DNA of 64,000 nt from Pseudomonas capeferrum (GTDB taxonomy: Bacteria > Pseudomonadota > Gammaproteobacteria > Pseudomonadales > Pseudomonadaceae), in the NCBI RefSeq assembly GCF_013523055.1, contig NZ_JAAMQM010000004.1, positions 62,001 through 126,000 of the forward strand. Direction: 5' to 3'. The notes under the pieces are model-generated. The model was not told the origin of the DNA, did no database searches, and saw nothing but the letters and a program-made list of their open reading frames with translations. The position numbers and the translations under genes were made by a program. This document shows, one piece after another, positions 44,648 to 62,720 of this stretch. The first letter of the stretch is position 1; each line of letters opens with the position of its first letter.

Positions 44648-46000
44648 ATGACTGCGCTCTACATGATTATCGGTACCCTGGTGGCACTGGGCGTGCTGGT
44701 CACCTTCCACGAATTCGGCCACTTCTGGGTGGCGCGTCGTTGTGGCGTCAAGGTGCTGCGCTTCTCGGTAGGTTTCGGCACGCCATTGCTTCGCTGGCAC
44801 GACCGCCAGGGCACCGAGTTCGTGGTCGCGGCCATCCCGCTTGGCGGCTATGTGAAAATGCTCGATGAGCGCGAAGGCGACGTCCCGCCGGCGCTGGCGC
44901 ATCAATCGTTCAACCGTAAGCCGGTCGGTCAGCGTATCGCGATCGTGGCCGCGGGCCCCATCGCCAACTTCCTGCTCGCCATCGTGTTCTTCTGGGCACT
45001 GGCCATGTTGGGCACGCAACAGGTACGCCCGGTGATCGGTGCCGTGGAGCCGGGCAGTCTTGCCGCTACGGCAGGCCTGCAGGCTGGCCAGGAGATCATC
45101 GCTGTCGATGGTGAGCCGACCAACGGTTGGTCAGCCGTCAATCTGCAGCTCGTTCGTCGCCTTGGCGAGAGCGGTACCCTACAGGTCAATGTCCGTGATC
45201 AGGGTGGCAGCGTCGAACGCCAGCATGAATTGGTCCTCGACCAGTGGTTGCGCGGTGCCGACGAGCCGGATCCGATTCAGTCCCTGGGGCTGAGGCCCTG
45301 GCGACCGGCCATCACGCCAGTGTTGGCCCAGATCGATCCGAAGGGGCCGGCCGCCGCCGCGGGCTTGCGCTCTGGTGATCGCCTGCTGGCCCTGGACGGC
45401 GTTGCCCTGAATGATTGGCAGCAGGTGGTCGATAGCGTCCGCAGCCGGGCCGACAGCAAGGTCCAGTTGCGTATCGAGCGCGAAGGTCAGGTCATGGAAG
45501 TCCCGGTGACCTTGGCGCATCGCGGCGAAGGCAAGGCGGCCGGTGGCTACCTGGGCGCGGGCGTGCAAGGTATCGAATGGCCTGCCGAGATGCTTCGCGA
45601 GGTCAGCTATGGCCCGCTCGAAGCCGTGGGCCAAGGGCTGTCGCGAACCTGGAACATGAGTGTGCTCACGCTCGAGTCCCTCAAGAAAATGCTGTTCGGC
45701 GAGCTCTCGGTAAAAAACTTGAGCGGACCGATAACCATTGCTAAAGTGGCGGGCGCTTCAGCCCAGTCGGGCGTTGGGGATTTCCTGAATTTCCTGGCCT
45801 ACCTGAGCATAAGCCTGGGGGTTCTTAACCTGCTGCCCATTCCAGTACTGGATGGGGGGCATTTGCTGTTTTACCTGATCGAGTGGGCGCGCGGTCGTCC
45901 GCTCTCGGATCGGGTACAAGGTTGGGGGGTCCAGATCGGTATCAGTTTGGTCGTCGGGGTGATGTTGCTTGCTCTGATCAACGATCTGGGTCGACTTTAA
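44648..46000 (+). CDS. rseP: RIP metalloprotease, site-2 protease of the sigma-E pathway
   Basis: 450 residues, inner membrane. The zinc motif HEFGH is at 21-25 in TM1, followed by two periplasmic PDZ domains (~115-190 and ~205-290). The second active-site motif IPVLDGGHL is near the C-terminus. It cleaves the MucA/RseA-type anti-sigma factor within the membrane in envelope stress, and the adjacent bamA is a typical member of that regulon. Confidence 0.97.
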   Translation: MTALYMIIGTLVALGVLVTFHEFGHFWVARRCGVKVLRFSVGFGTPLLRWHDRQGTEFVVAAIPLGGYVKMLDEREGDVPPALAHQSFNRKPVGQRIAIVAAGPIANFLLAIVFFWALAMLGTQQVRPVIGAVEPGSLAATAGLQAGQEIIAVDGEPTNGWSAVNLQLVRRLGESGTLQVNVRDQGGSVERQHELVLDQWLRGADEPDPIQSLGLRPWRPAITPVLAQIDPKGPAAAAGLRSGDRLLALDGVALNDWQQVVDSVRSRADSKVQLRIEREGQVMEVPVTLAHRGEGKAAGGYLGAGVQGIEWPAEMLREVSYGPLEAVGQGLSRTWNMSVLTLESLKKMLFGELSVKNLSGPITIAKVAGASAQSGVGDFLNFLAYLSISLGVLNLLPIPVLDGGHLLFYLIEWARGRPLSDRVQGWGVQIGISLVVGVMLLALINDLGRL

Positions 46001-46016
46001 CGCTTCGCTTATTGCG

Positions 46017-46042
46017 AACCCGCCGCCCTTTCGCGGTGGGTT
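46017..46042 (+). terminator. weak hairpin between rseP and bamA
   Basis: AACCCGCC (46017-46024) pairs with GGTGGGTT (46035-46042, one G-U), followed by GTTTAAT. Probably an attenuator or processing site and not a full stop. Confidence 0.5.
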
Positions 46043-46072
46043 GTTTAATGCCAGTTGGAATAAAAGGACTTC

Positions 46073-48436
46073 ATGAAACGTCTGCTGCTAACTGCGGTCC
46101 TCTCCGCACTGATGATCGCTGAAGTTCACGCCGAGTCCTTCACCATCTCCGATATTCGTGTCAACGGCCTGCAGCGGGTATCCGCCGGCAGCGTGTTCGG
46201 CGCCTTGCCGCTCAACGTCGGCGACGAGGCCGATGACCGGCGCCTGGTGGAGTCCACCCGTTCCCTGTTCAAGACCGGGTTCTTCCAAGACATCCAGCTG
46301 GACCGCGATGGCAATGTCCTGATCATCAACGTGGTCGAGCGCCCTTCGGTGTCGAGCATCGAGATCGAAGGCAACAAGGCGATCAGCACCGAAGACCTGA
46401 TGAAGGGCCTGAAACAATCGGGTCTGGCCGAAGGCGAGATCTTCCAGCGCGCCACGCTCGAAGGCGTACGTAACGAGCTGCAGCGTCAATACGTGGCCCA
46501 GGGCCGCTACTCCGCCGAGGTCGATGCCGAAGTCGTCCCGCAGCCACGCAACCGGGTCGGCCTGAAGATCAACATCAACGAAGGCACCGTTGCCGCGATC
46601 CAGCATATCAACGTGGTCGGCAACACCGTGTTCGACGACGACGAGCTGGCCAGCCTGTTCGAGCTGAAGACCACCAACTGGCTTTCGTTCTTCAAGAACG
46701 ACGACAAGTATGCCCGCGAGAAACTCTCCGGTGACCTGGAGCGGCTGCGCTCCTATTACCTGGACCGCGGCTACATCAACATGGACATCGCCTCTACCCA
46801 GGTGTCGATCACTCCGGACAAGAAGCACGTCTACATCACCGTCAACGTCAACGAAGGCGAGAAGTACTCCATTGGCGACGTGAAACTGTCCGGCGACCTC
46901 AAGGTGCCGGAAGACCAGGTCAAGTCGCTGCTGCTGGTGCAGCCGGGCCAGGTGTTCTCGCGCAAGGTGATGACGACCACCTCCGAGCTGATCACCCGTC
47001 GCCTGGGCAACGAAGGCTACACCTTCGCCAACGTCAACGGCGTGCCCCAGGCCAACGACGAAGATCACACCGTCGATATCACCTTCGTGGTGGATCCGGG
47101 CAAGCGTGCCTACGTCAACCGTATCAACTTCCGTGGCAACACCAAGACCGAAGACGAAGTCTTGCGTCGCGAGATGCGCCAGATGGAAGGTGGCTGGGCA
47201 TCGACCTACCTGATCGACCAGTCCAAGACCCGTCTCGAGCGTCTGGGCTTCTTCAAGGAAGCCAACGTCGAGACGCCGCCGGTGCCAGGTACCGATGACC
47301 AGGTCGACGTGAACTACAGCGTCGAGGAGCAGGCTTCCGGTTCGATCACCGCCAGCGTCGGTTTCGCCCAGAGCGCCGGTCTGATCCTCGGTGGTTCGAT
47401 CAGCCAGAACAACTTCCTGGGTACCGGTAACAAGGTCTCCATCGGCCTGACTCGCAGCGAATACCAGACCCGCTACAACTTCGGCTTCGTCGACCCCTAC
47501 TACACCGCCGATGGTGTCAGCCTGGGCTACAACGCCTTCTACCGTAGCACCGACTACGACGACCTCGACGTCGACGTGGCCAGCTACGCGGTGGACAGCC
47601 TCGGTGCCGGCATCAGCGCCGGTTACCCGATCAGCGAGACTTCGCGCCTTACCTTCGGCCTGAACGTGCAGCAGGACGAAATCAAGACCGGTCGTTACAC
47701 GGTCAACGAGATCTTCGACTTCCTCGATCAGGAAGGCGACAGCTTCCTCAACTTCAAGGCATCGGCCGGCTGGTCCGAGTCGACTCTGAACAAAGGTGTG
47801 CTGGCGACCCGTGGTCACTCCCAGAGCCTGACCGCCGAAGTGACCACTCCGGGTAGCGACCTGTCGTTCTTCAAGCTCGACTACCGTGGCCAGCTGTTCA
47901 AGCCGATCAGCAACGACTACACCCTGCGTCTGCACACGGAATTGGGTTATGGCGACGGCTTCGGTTCGACGTCGGGTCTGCCGTTCTACGAGAACTATTA
48001 CGCCGGTGGCTTCAACTCGGTCCGTGGTTTCAAGGACAGCAGCCTTGGGCCGCGCAGTACGCCTAGTACTGGTCCAGGCAATCCTAATCACAGGCCCGGC
48101 ACCATCGAAGACCCGGACCAGGATCCACTGCCGTTCGGCGGCAACGTCCTTGTCCAGGGTGGCGTCGAACTCCTGTTCCCACTGCCATTCGTCAAGGACC
48201 AGCGCTCGCTGCGTACCTCGGTCTTCTGGGACGTGGGTAACGTGTTCGATACCAACTGCGGCGACCAGCCTGATTGCACGAAGGTCGGCTTCTCCAACAT
48301 GGCCAGCTCGGTCGGTCTCGGCGTGACCTGGATCACCGCCCTGGGCCCGCTGAGCTTCAGCCTGGCGATGCCGATCAAGAAGCCGGACGAGGCCGACACC
48401 CAGGTCTTCCAATTCTCCCTGGGCCAGACCTTCTGA
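46073..48436 (+). CDS. bamA: outer membrane protein assembly factor BamA
   Basis: 787 residues. A signal peptide (MKRLLLTAVLSALMIAEVHA) is followed by five POTRA domains (~22-420) and a 16-strand beta-barrel ending in FSLGQTF, with the C-terminal aromatic of outer-membrane proteins. It inserts barrel proteins into the outer membrane. A proline-rich loop segment (48,055-48,110; RSTPSTGPGNPNHRPG) in the barrel is probably variable surface loop 6 or near it. Confidence 0.97.
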   Translation: MKRLLLTAVLSALMIAEVHAESFTISDIRVNGLQRVSAGSVFGALPLNVGDEADDRRLVESTRSLFKTGFFQDIQLDRDGNVLIINVVERPSVSSIEIEGNKAISTEDLMKGLKQSGLAEGEIFQRATLEGVRNELQRQYVAQGRYSAEVDAEVVPQPRNRVGLKININEGTVAAIQHINVVGNTVFDDDELASLFELKTTNWLSFFKNDDKYAREKLSGDLERLRSYYLDRGYINMDIASTQVSITPDKKHVYITVNVNEGEKYSIGDVKLSGDLKVPEDQVKSLLLVQPGQVFSRKVMTTTSELITRRLGNEGYTFANVNGVPQANDEDHTVDITFVVDPGKRAYVNRINFRGNTKTEDEVLRREMRQMEGGWASTYLIDQSKTRLERLGFFKEANVETPPVPGTDDQVDVNYSVEEQASGSITASVGFAQSAGLILGGSISQNNFLGTGNKVSIGLTRSEYQTRYNFGFVDPYYTADGVSLGYNAFYRSTDYDDLDVDVASYAVDSLGAGISAGYPISETSRLTFGLNVQQDEIKTGRYTVNEIFDFLDQEGDSFLNFKASAGWSESTLNKGVLATRGHSQSLTAEVTTPGSDLSFFKLDYRGQLFKPISNDYTLRLHTELGYGDGFGSTSGLPFYENYYAGGFNSVRGFKDSSLGPRSTPSTGPGNPNHRPGTIEDPDQDPLPFGGNVLVQGGVELLFPLPFVKDQRSLRTSVFWDVGNVFDTNCGDQPDCTKVGFSNMASSVGLGVTWITALGPLSFSLAMPIKKPDEADTQVFQFSLGQTF

Positions 48437-48480
48437 GGTCTGCCCCTTGTTAATGACAACGAATTCTCTAGGAGTGCATC

Positions 48481-48984
48481 GTGCGTAAGTTGATCAAACT
48501 GGCCGTCGTGGCCACGGCGCTGGCCGCCACCCCGGCTTTCGCCGAAATGAAGATTGCCGTGCTGAACTACCAGATGGCGCTGCTCGAGTCGGACGCGGCC
48601 AAGCGCTACGCAGTCGATGCCGAGAAGAAGTTTGGCCCCCAGCTGACCAAGCTGAAGAACCTCGAAAGCAGCGCCAAGAGCATCCAGGACCGCATCATGA
48701 AGGGCGGCGACAAGATGGTCCAGCAAGAGCGCGAGCGCCTGGAACTCGACTTCAAGCAGAAGGCCCGCGACTTCCAGTTCCAGTCCAAGGAGCTGAACGA
48801 AGCCAAGGCCGTCGCTGACCGCGACATGCTCAAGCAGCTCAAGCCCAAGCTGGACGGCGCTGTCGAGGAAGTGATCAAGAAGGGTGGCTACGACCTGGTT
48901 CTCGAGCGTGGCGCGGTCATCGATGTCAAGCCTCAGTACGACATCACCCGCCAGGTCATCGAGCGCATGAACCAAGCCCGTTGA
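48481..48984 (+). CDS. skp: periplasmic chaperone Skp/OmpH
   Basis: 167 residues from a GTG start with AGGAG upstream. Signal peptide [21 protein letters not shown], then [15 protein letters not shown] and long Lys/Glu-rich helices that form the tentacles of the trimeric chaperone. It carries unfolded outer-membrane proteins to BamA, encoded just upstream. Confidence 0.95.
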   Translation: MRKLIKLAVVATALAATPAFAEMKIAVLNYQMALLESDAAKRYAVDAEKKFGPQLTKLKNLESSAKSIQDRIMKGGDKMVQQERERLELDFKQKARDFQFQSKELNEAKAVADRDMLKQLKPKLDGAVEEVIKKGGYDLVLERGAVIDVKPQYDITRQVIERMNQAR

Positions 48985-48985
48985 T

Positions 48986-50041
48986 ATGACCGTGACCAAG
49001 ACGCTCGGCCAATTGGCCGAGACCCTCGGGGCCACCCTCCAGGGTTCCGAGACGCTGCCGATCACTGGCCTGGCCACCTTGCAGGAGGCTGGGCCGGGGC
49101 AGTTGAGCTTTCTTGCCAATCCGCAGTATCGCAAGTACCTCGACAGCACCCAGGCCGCGGCCGTGCTGCTCAAGGCTGGCGATGCCGAAGGTTTCGCCGG
49201 GAATGCGCTCATCGTTGCGGACCCTTACCTGGCTTATGCGCGCATTTCCCACCTGTTCGATCCCAAGCCCAAGGCTGTGGCGGGTATTCATCCCAGCGCC
49301 GTGGTAGCCGAAGATGCCCAGGTGGACGCGACGGCCAGCATCGGCCCGTTCGCCGTGATCGAAAGCGCGGCGCGGATCGGAGCCGACGTGACGATCGGCG
49401 CTCACTGTGTGGTGGGCGCCCGTAGCGTGATCGGCGACGGCGGCTGGTTGGCCCCGCGTGTCACCCTGTACCACGACGTCACCATCGGCAAGCGTGTGGT
49501 GATCCAGTCCGGCGCGGTGATCGGTGGCGAGGGCTTCGGCTTTGCCAACGAGAAGGGCGTATGGCGCAAGATCGCGCAGATCGGCGGCGTGACCATCGGT
49601 GATGATGTCGAAATTGGCGTCAACACCGCCATCGACCGGGGCGCCCTGTCGGATACGCGCATCGGTAATGGCGCCAAGCTCGACAACCAGATTCAGATCG
49701 CGCACAACGTTCAGATCGGCGACCATACGGCCATGGCGGCTTGCGTGGGTATTTCCGGCAGCACGCGTATCGGCAGCCATTGCACCATTGCCGGTGGCGT
49801 GGGCATGGTCGGGCATATCGATGTCTGCGACAACGTGTTCGTCTCAGGAATGACCATGGTGACGCGTTCGATCACCGAGCCGGGTGCCTATTCCTCCGGC
49901 ACGGCCATGCAGCCTTTGGGCGAATGGCGCAAGAGCGCTGCGCGGATTCGCCAGCTCGATGACATGGCCAAGCGTCTCCAGCAACTGGAAAAACGTGTCG
50001 AGACCGTGACCTCAGGCGGCCAGCCTCCATCAGAAGGCTGA
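48986..50041 (+). CDS. lpxD: UDP-3-O-(3-hydroxyacyl)glucosamine N-acyltransferase
   Basis: 351 residues starting one base after skp. The N-terminal uridine-binding domain is followed by a left-handed beta-helix of hexapeptide repeats ([20 protein letters not shown]...) and a C-terminal helix ([18 protein letters not shown]). Third step of lipid A synthesis. Confidence 0.97.
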   Translation: MTVTKTLGQLAETLGATLQGSETLPITGLATLQEAGPGQLSFLANPQYRKYLDSTQAAAVLLKAGDAEGFAGNALIVADPYLAYARISHLFDPKPKAVAGIHPSAVVAEDAQVDATASIGPFAVIESAARIGADVTIGAHCVVGARSVIGDGGWLAPRVTLYHDVTIGKRVVIQSGAVIGGEGFGFANEKGVWRKIAQIGGVTIGDDVEIGVNTAIDRGALSDTRIGNGAKLDNQIQIAHNVQIGDHTAMAACVGISGSTRIGSHCTIAGGVGMVGHIDVCDNVFVSGMTMVTRSITEPGAYSSGTAMQPLGEWRKSAARIRQLDDMAKRLQQLEKRVETVTSGGQPPSEG

Positions 50042-50154
50042 TAACATTTTCCGGACAAGAGTGAATTGTCGCTAGCTGGCTCCTCTTTGGACTGCAAAAG
50101 GAGCGTGTGGTCAGCACCTGCGCTCCCTATTATTACTACAGGCTTCCCCCCGAA

Positions 50155-50595
50155 ATGATGGACATCAACGAGATTCGCGAATACCTGCCTCACCGTTACC
50201 CGTTCCTGCTGGTGGACCGGGTCACGGAGCTGGACTTCGAGGCCCAGAGCATTCGTGCCTACAAGAATGTCAGCATCAACGAGCCATTCTTCAACGGCCA
50301 TTTCCCGGCGCACCCGATCATGCCCGGCGTGCTGGTCATCGAGGCCATGGCCCAGGCGGCCGGTATTCTTGGCTTCAAGATGCTCGACGCCAAACCGGCG
50401 GACGGCACCTTGTATTACTTCGTCGGTTCCGACAACCTGCGCTTTCGTCAGCCGGTACTGCCGGGCGACCAGTTGATCCTCGAAGCCAAGTTCCTGAGCC
50501 GCAAGCGCCAGATCTGGAAGTTCGAGTGCCAGGCCACGGTCGACGGCAAGCAGGTATGCTCGGCCCAGATCATCTGCGCGGAACGTGCACTATGA
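50155..50595 (+). CDS. fabZ: (3R)-hydroxyacyl-ACP dehydratase
   Basis: 146 residues from the ATG at 50155 (or 50158), where the family begins [23 protein letters not shown]. An upstream extension to 50107 is rejected. The catalytic His and Glu are in PHRYPF and [10 protein letters not shown]. Hot-dog-fold enzyme of fatty-acid elongation, placed within the lpx genes as in other gamma-proteobacteria. The stop overlaps lpxA (ATGA). Confidence 0.97.
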   Translation: MMDINEIREYLPHRYPFLLVDRVTELDFEAQSIRAYKNVSINEPFFNGHFPAHPIMPGVLVIEAMAQAAGILGFKMLDAKPADGTLYYFVGSDNLRFRQPVLPGDQLILEAKFLSRKRQIWKFECQATVDGKQVCSAQIICAERAL

Positions 50596-51368
50596 GTTCG
50601 ATTGACCCTCGGGCGATCATCGATCCTTCGGCCAGGCTGGCCGAAGGTGTCGAGGTGGGTCCATGGTCGATCATTGGCCCCGGGGTAGAGATCGGGGAGG
50701 GGACGGTTATCGGCCCGCACGTGGTAGTCCGGGGACCGACCCGGATCGGCCGACATAATCGTATCTACCAGTTTTCCTCGATTGGCGAAGATACCCCCGA
50801 CCTCAAGTACAAGGGCGAACCGACACGCCTGGTCATCGGCGACCATAACGTGATCCGCGAAGGTGTCACCATTCACCGCGGCACTGTCCAGGATCGCTCC
50901 GAGACCACGCTGGGCGACCATAACCTGATCATGGCCTACGCCCATATCGGGCACGACAGCGTCATCGGCAACCATTGCATCCTGGTCAACAATACGGCGC
51001 TGGCGGGCCATGTGCATGTCGGCGACTGGGCGATCCTCTCCGGATTTACTTTGGTCCATCAGTACTGCCATATCGGCGCGCACAGCTTCTCCGGCATGGG
51101 CACCGCGATCGGCAAGGATGTTCCGGCCTTCGTCACCGTTTTCGGCAATCCTGCCGAAGCACGCAGCATGAACTATGAAGGCATGCGACGTCGGGGCTTC
51201 AGCGACGAGGCGATCCATGCCTTGCGTCGTGCCTACAAGATCGTCTACCGCCAGAGCCTGACCGTCGAGGAAGCGCTGGCCGAGCTCGCTGAACTGGCGG
51301 GCAAATTCCCGGAAGTCGAACTGTTCAGCCAGTCGATCCAGACTTCCGCTCGCGGCATCACCCGCTGA
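50592..51368 (+). CDS. lpxA: UDP-N-acetylglucosamine acyltransferase
   Basis: 258 residues from the ATG at 50592, overlapping the fabZ stop. Hexapeptide beta-helix ([19 protein letters not shown]...), with the catalytic-His region [13 protein letters not shown]. The C-terminal helical part starts [18 protein letters not shown]. First step of lipid A synthesis. Confidence 0.97.
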   Translation: MSSIDPRAIIDPSARLAEGVEVGPWSIIGPGVEIGEGTVIGPHVVVRGPTRIGRHNRIYQFSSIGEDTPDLKYKGEPTRLVIGDHNVIREGVTIHRGTVQDRSETTLGDHNLIMAYAHIGHDSVIGNHCILVNNTALAGHVHVGDWAILSGFTLVHQYCHIGAHSFSGMGTAIGKDVPAFVTVFGNPAEARSMNYEGMRRRGFSDEAIHALRRAYKIVYRQSLTVEEALAELAELAGKFPEVELFSQSIQTSARGITR

Positions 51369-51369
51369 C

Positions 51370-52497
51370 ATGGCCCAGCTTTGCGTGGCACTGGTCGCGG
51401 GCGAGGCCAGCGGCGATATTCTCGGCTCGGGTCTGATGCGGGCATTGAAAACACGGCATCCGGACATTCGCTTCATCGGGGTCGGCGGGCCATTGATGGA
51501 GGCCGAAGGCCTGCAGTCCTATTTCCCCATGGAGCGCCTGGCGGTCATGGGGCTGGTCGAAGTCCTGGGCCGCCTGCGCGAACTGCTCAAGCGCCGCAAG
51601 GACCTGATCAAGACCCTGATCGACGAACGGCCGGACGTCTTCATCGGGATCGACGCGCCCGACTTCACCCTCAATATCGAATTGCGCTTGCGCCAGGCAG
51701 GGATCAAGACGGTTCATTACGTCAGCCCTTCGGTCTGGGCCTGGCGACAGAAACGTGTGCTGAAGATTCGCGAAGGTTGCGACCTGATGCTCACGCTGTT
51801 CCCTTTCGAAGCTAGATTCTACGAGGAGCAGGGCGTACCCGTGCGCTTCGTCGGGCATCCCCTGGCCGATACCATTCCCCTGGAGGCGGACCGCGAGGCT
51901 GCGCGCCGTGCCTTGGGGTTGGGCCAGGGGCCGGTGGTCGCGCTGATGCCGGGCAGTCGGGGCGGTGAAGTCGGCAGGCTGGGCGCGTTGTTCCTGGATG
52001 CCGCCCAGCAACTGCGTACGCTGGTGCCGGGGGTGCGATTCGTGACTCCCTGTGCCAACGCCGCGCGACGGAGCCAGTTGGAACAGATGCTCGAAGGCCA
52101 TGACCTGCCGGTGACCTTGCTCGATGGGCAGTCGCACCAGGCGCTGGCGGCCTGCGACGCGGTGCTGATCGCTTCCGGCACGGCCACGCTCGAGGCCTTG
52201 CTGTACAAGCGGCCGATGGTCGTCGCCTATCGGCTGGCGCCCTTGAGCTTCTGGATCCTGCGACGGATGGTCAAGAGCCCCTATGTGTCCTTGCCCAACC
52301 TGTTGGCTCAACGCTTGCTCGTACCCGAGCTGTTGCAGGATGATGCCACCAGCGAAGCGCTCGCGCGTACCCTGGCTCCCCTCGTTACTCAAGGGGCGCA
52401 ACAGACCGAGAGCTTCGATCAGATCCACCGCGCCTTGCGCCGCGACGCCTCGAACCAGGCTGCCGAAGCGGTGCTGACCTTGCTGGAAGCCCGATAG
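51370..52497 (+). CDS. lpxB: lipid-A-disaccharide synthase
   Basis: 375 residues, GT-B glycosyltransferase joining the two acylated glucosamines. Landmarks are [41 protein letters not shown] and [18 protein letters not shown]. It follows lpxA after one base and is immediately followed by rnhB. Confidence 0.97.
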   Translation: MAQLCVALVAGEASGDILGSGLMRALKTRHPDIRFIGVGGPLMEAEGLQSYFPMERLAVMGLVEVLGRLRELLKRRKDLIKTLIDERPDVFIGIDAPDFTLNIELRLRQAGIKTVHYVSPSVWAWRQKRVLKIREGCDLMLTLFPFEARFYEEQGVPVRFVGHPLADTIPLEADREAARRALGLGQGPVVALMPGSRGGEVGRLGALFLDAAQQLRTLVPGVRFVTPCANAARRSQLEQMLEGHDLPVTLLDGQSHQALAACDAVLIASGTATLEALLYKRPMVVAYRLAPLSFWILRRMVKSPYVSLPNLLAQRLLVPELLQDDATSEALARTLAPLVTQGAQQTESFDQIHRALRRDASNQAAEAVLTLLEAR

Positions 52498-53127
52498 ATG
52501 CAGATTGGACTGGATTTCAACCTCGTCGAGGATCTCGTGGCCGGCGTCGACGAAGTGGGCCGTGGCCCGCTCTGCGGCGCCGTGGTCACCGCGGCAGTGA
52601 TCCTCGATCCGTCGCGGCCGATCCTTGGCTTGAACGATTCGAAGAAGCTCACCGAAGCCAGGCGCGAGCTGCTGTTCGAGGAGATCTGCGAGAAAGCCCT
52701 GAGCTTCTGCATCGCGCGCGCCGAGGTCGAGGAAATCGACCGCCTGAACATTCTGCAGGCCACCATGCTGGCCATGCAGCGAGCAGTGGAAGGCCTGTGT
52801 GTCACGCCCAGGCTGGCCCTGATCGATGGCAATCGCTGCCCCCGCCTTTCGGTGCCGGCCGCGCCAGTGATCAAGGGGGATAGTCAGGTCCCGGCCATCG
52901 CCGCCGCCTCCATCCTCGCCAAGGTTTCCCGGGACCGGGAGATGAGTGCGTTCGAGTTGATCTATCCTGGATACGGCATGGGCGGCCACAAGGGCTACCC
53001 GACGCCTGTACACCTGGAGGCCTTGGCGCGCCTGGGTCCCACGCCCATCCATCGGCGCTCGTTCGCGCCGGTACGCGCGGCGCTGGAAGCCCGCGAAGGC
53101 GTCGTGGGTTCGCTGCTCGAACTCTGA
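52498..53127 (+). CDS. rnhB: ribonuclease HII
   Basis: 209 residues, start codon directly after the lpxB stop. Catalytic acidic residues lie in [14 protein letters not shown] and in LIDGNRCP. The [11 protein letters not shown] motif is present. It removes single ribonucleotides and RNA primers from DNA. Confidence 0.96.
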   Translation: MQIGLDFNLVEDLVAGVDEVGRGPLCGAVVTAAVILDPSRPILGLNDSKKLTEARRELLFEEICEKALSFCIARAEVEEIDRLNILQATMLAMQRAVEGLCVTPRLALIDGNRCPRLSVPAAPVIKGDSQVPAIAAASILAKVSRDREMSAFELIYPGYGMGGHKGYPTPVHLEALARLGPTPIHRRSFAPVRAALEAREGVVGSLLEL

Positions 53128-53137
53128 TAGATCGATA

Positions 53138-53163
53138 CCGCCCTGCGGCGGCTGCTGTTTTTT
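53138..53163 (+). terminator. terminator-like hairpin between rnhB and dnaE
   Basis: CCGCC (53138-53142) pairs with GGCGG (53147-53151), then CTGCTG and a run of six T. A TACAAT at 53175-53180 could be the -10 box of a separate dnaE promoter. Confidence 0.65.
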
Positions 53164-53217
53164 GCATGGCCCGGTACAATCCGGGCCTTGTTGTCTTGTG
53201 CTGCTATAGGATCATCC

Positions 53218-56739
<3,522 letters not shown>

Positions 56740-56845
56740 ACAGATGAACTTTTAATCTCGACCTGAACGCGCCTGATCCCTTAAGGTATGGCGCCAAACG
56801 GATCAACCGGCCGGCCGCCTGGCCGTAGACCCAAGACGGATGACT

Positions 56846-57793
56846 ATGAACCCGAATTTCCTGGATTTCGAACAGCCGATTGCCGACCTGCAAGCCAAGA
56901 TCGAAGAGCTGCGCCTGGTCGGCAACGACAATTCGCTGAACATCGGCGATGAAATTGCCCGTCTGCAAGACAAGAGCAGCACGCTGACCGAAAGCATCTT
57001 CGGCAACTTGACCAGTTGGCAGATCGCGCGTCTGGCGCGTCACCCGCGTCGTCCCTACACCCTGGACTACATCCAGCACCTGTTCTCCGAATTCGAGGAG
57101 TTGCACGGTGATCGCCATTTCTCCGATGACGCCGCGATCGTCGGAGGTACCGCGCGCCTGGACGGCAAGCCGGTCATGGTCATCGGCCATCAGAAAGGCC
57201 GCGAAGTGCGCGAGAAGGTCCGCCGCAACTTCGGCATGCCGCGCCCCGAAGGCTACCGCAAGGCCTGCCGCCTGATGGAAATGGCCGAGCGCTTCAAGAT
57301 GCCGATCCTCACCTTCATCGATACCCCGGGTGCCTACCCGGGTATCGACGCCGAGGAGCGCAACCAGAGCGAAGCGATCGCCTGGAACCTGCGTGTCATG
57401 GCTCGCCTGAAAACCCCGATCATCGCCACCGTCATCGGTGAAGGCGGTTCCGGTGGCGCGCTGGCGATCGGTGTCTGCGACCAGTTGAACATGCTGCAAT
57501 ACTCCACCTATTCGGTCATTTCGCCGGAAGGTTGCGCCTCGATCCTGTGGAAGACCGCCGAGAAGGCGCCTGATGCGGCCGAAGCCATGGGTATTACCGC
57601 CGAGCGTCTGAAAGGCCTCGGCATCGTCGACAAGGTCATCGATGAGCCGCTGGGCGGCGCGCACCGTGACCCGGTGAAGATGGCTGCCAATATTCGCAAC
57701 GACCTGGTCGAGCAGCTCGACATGCTCGCCGGCTTCGATAACGATGCGCTGCTGGTGCGCCGTTACGAGCGTCTGATGAGCTACGGCCTTTGA
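56846..57793 (+). CDS. accA: acetyl-CoA carboxylase carboxyltransferase alpha subunit
   Basis: 315 residues from the ATG at 56846 ([16 protein letters not shown]). An ATG two codons earlier is equally readable. Crotonase-fold carboxyltransferase with [22 protein letters not shown] and [12 protein letters not shown]. It forms malonyl-CoA together with AccD. dnaE-accA-tilS order is the usual one. Confidence 0.97.
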   Translation: MNPNFLDFEQPIADLQAKIEELRLVGNDNSLNIGDEIARLQDKSSTLTESIFGNLTSWQIARLARHPRRPYTLDYIQHLFSEFEELHGDRHFSDDAAIVGGTARLDGKPVMVIGHQKGREVREKVRRNFGMPRPEGYRKACRLMEMAERFKMPILTFIDTPGAYPGIDAEERNQSEAIAWNLRVMARLKTPIIATVIGEGGSGGALAIGVCDQLNMLQYSTYSVISPEGCASILWKTAEKAPDAAEAMGITAERLKGLGIVDKVIDEPLGGAHRDPVKMAANIRNDLVEQLDMLAGFDNDALLVRRYERLMSYGL

Positions 57794-57929
57794 TTCATTG
57801 ATTGTCCCCGTCCGCTCAGGGCGGGGCTTGTCCGCGATGGCGTCGTGCCAGGCACCAACGGCTGACGCCGTCGCGCGACAGGTCCGCGTCCAGTGAGGGC
57901 AGGGGGCGACTCCTTTGCGTGAGGGCCCC

Positions 57930-59225
57930 ATGATCGACCTCACCCCCGCTTTGACCTCTTGGCTTGACGCTCCTGTCTGGTCCATCGCCTATTCTGGCGG
58001 CCTCGATTCCACCGTCCTCCTGCATCTGCTTGCGCGCTTTGCTCGCGATCACGCCGCCCCCCCGTTGCGTGCCTTGCACGTCCATCACGGTCTGCAAGCG
58101 GCCGGCGACGCGTGGCCCGCCCATTGTCAGCGGCAATGCGATGCGCTGGGCGTCGAACTCGTCGTGATCCAGGTCCAGGTGGCCTCTAGCGCCAGCCTCG
58201 AACAGGCTGCCCGTGAGGCACGTTATGCAGCATTGGCCCAGGTCATGGAAGCGGGGGAGGTGCTCTTTACCGGCCAACACCGTGACGATCAGGCCGAAAC
58301 ACTGCTGTTTCGCTTGTTGCGCGGTGCCGGTCTGCGCGGTCTGACGGGGATACCTGCGGTCCGGTCGTTGGGCCCGGGCCATCTGGTCAGGCCTTTGCTG
58401 CCTGTGCCACGCGAGCAGTTGCTGCGCCATGCCCATGAGCATGGAATGCAATGGATCGAGGACCCCAGCAATACCGATACCGAGTTCGCTCGCAATTTCC
58501 TCCGGCATGCGGTCTTGCCGATGATGCGCCAGCGTTGGCCACAGGCGGAGCGGAGTCTGACGCGCACGGTGGCTCACCTGAACGAGGCGCAGGGGCTGCT
58601 GGATGAGCTGGCGATCAGCGACCTGGCCGCCGCGCGCGCTGGTTGGGCCATGACGTGGCTTGGGCTCGAGTCGCTGGACCTTGCCAGCCTGTTACGGCTG
58701 TCTCCGGCACGCCAGCGCAACGCCTTGCAATACTGGTTGGCGTGTCGCACTCGTTTGCCCGACACCCGACATTGGGTCGGTTGGGAGAATCTGCGCGATG
58801 CCGTGGACGATGCCCAGCCGCTCTGGCGCCTGACCGATGGTCTGCTGCAACGTAGTCAGGGGCGCATCTGGTGGCTATCGGGCGAGTGGCTGACCGCGCC
58901 AGTGGGCGAGCAGGCCTGGGAGCAGCCTGGCCAACCCTTGGCATTGCCGGGCAACGGCCATGTCCGTATCGGTGGCGACATGCCGCAGGGCGCATTGTAT
59001 ATCCGCTACCGGCGAGGTGGTGAGGTGCTCGACATTCCAGGGCGTGGGCGTCGCGATCTCAAGCGCTTGCTCAACGAACTCGAGGTGCCGCACTTCGTGC
59101 GTTCGCGCCTGCCATTGCTATACCGGGAAGATTGCCTGCTGGCGGTGGCCAACCTGCCAAACCTGGGGAAAGACGATTGTCGGTTGCACTGGCAGCCTCC
59201 GACCAGCGCGCAAGGTTTGAGCTGA
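57930..59225 (+). CDS. tilS: tRNA(Ile)-lysidine synthase
   Basis: 431 residues from the ATG at 57930 (GAGGG five bases upstream). The PP-loop ATP motif SGGLDS is at 22-27, with LHVHHGLQ and TGQHRDDQAETLLFRLLRG typical of TilS. A C-terminal domain of ~100 residues (RRDLKRLLNELEVPHFVR) binds tRNA. It makes lysidine at position 34 of the AUA-reading tRNA(Ile). Confidence 0.95.
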   Translation: MIDLTPALTSWLDAPVWSIAYSGGLDSTVLLHLLARFARDHAAPPLRALHVHHGLQAAGDAWPAHCQRQCDALGVELVVIQVQVASSASLEQAAREARYAALAQVMEAGEVLFTGQHRDDQAETLLFRLLRGAGLRGLTGIPAVRSLGPGHLVRPLLPVPREQLLRHAHEHGMQWIEDPSNTDTEFARNFLRHAVLPMMRQRWPQAERSLTRTVAHLNEAQGLLDELAISDLAAARAGWAMTWLGLESLDLASLLRLSPARQRNALQYWLACRTRLPDTRHWVGWENLRDAVDDAQPLWRLTDGLLQRSQGRIWWLSGEWLTAPVGEQAWEQPGQPLALPGNGHVRIGGDMPQGALYIRYRRGGEVLDIPGRGRRDLKRLLNELEVPHFVRSRLPLLYREDCLLAVANLPNLGKDDCRLHWQPPTSAQGLS

Positions 59226-59475
59226 AAGGTACATTCCGGTAGACTACCCTCCCTTCTTGATACAGCTTCTGTGCGTTCTTCGAAAACACAGGAGTTGCCG
59301 ATTACCAGGCAGTTCTTTGCTGGGCGATTCCAGAAATGTTGAGCGAGCTCCCTTCCGGGTTTCATACCCCCGGTTTGTCCAGACGCGACAGTTTTTCAAG
59401 GTGCACTGTGATTGACGCGGGTGATCGGGGGCTTCGGCCTTCCTTCGCTTTCTCCGGCGGCGCTGGCCGCTTTAA

Positions 59476-61125
<1,650 letters not shown>

Positions 61126-61138
61126 TTCTGGGCTTGGC

Positions 61139-62637
<1,499 letters not shown>

Positions 62638-62720
62638 GCAAGAGATGGTAAAAAGGCAGCAGCCAAGGCTGTCTGAACCTTCGTACTGAAAGTTCGGACG
62701 CTTCACGCAGGTTCTGTCAG

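Noticed and set aside
46088..48412. 774-codon open frame antisense to bamA
   Set aside because: An artefact of high-GC codon bias. bamA is complete and conserved on the plus strand. Similar antisense frames opposite dnaE, glnD and eno-pyrG were dismissed for the same reason.
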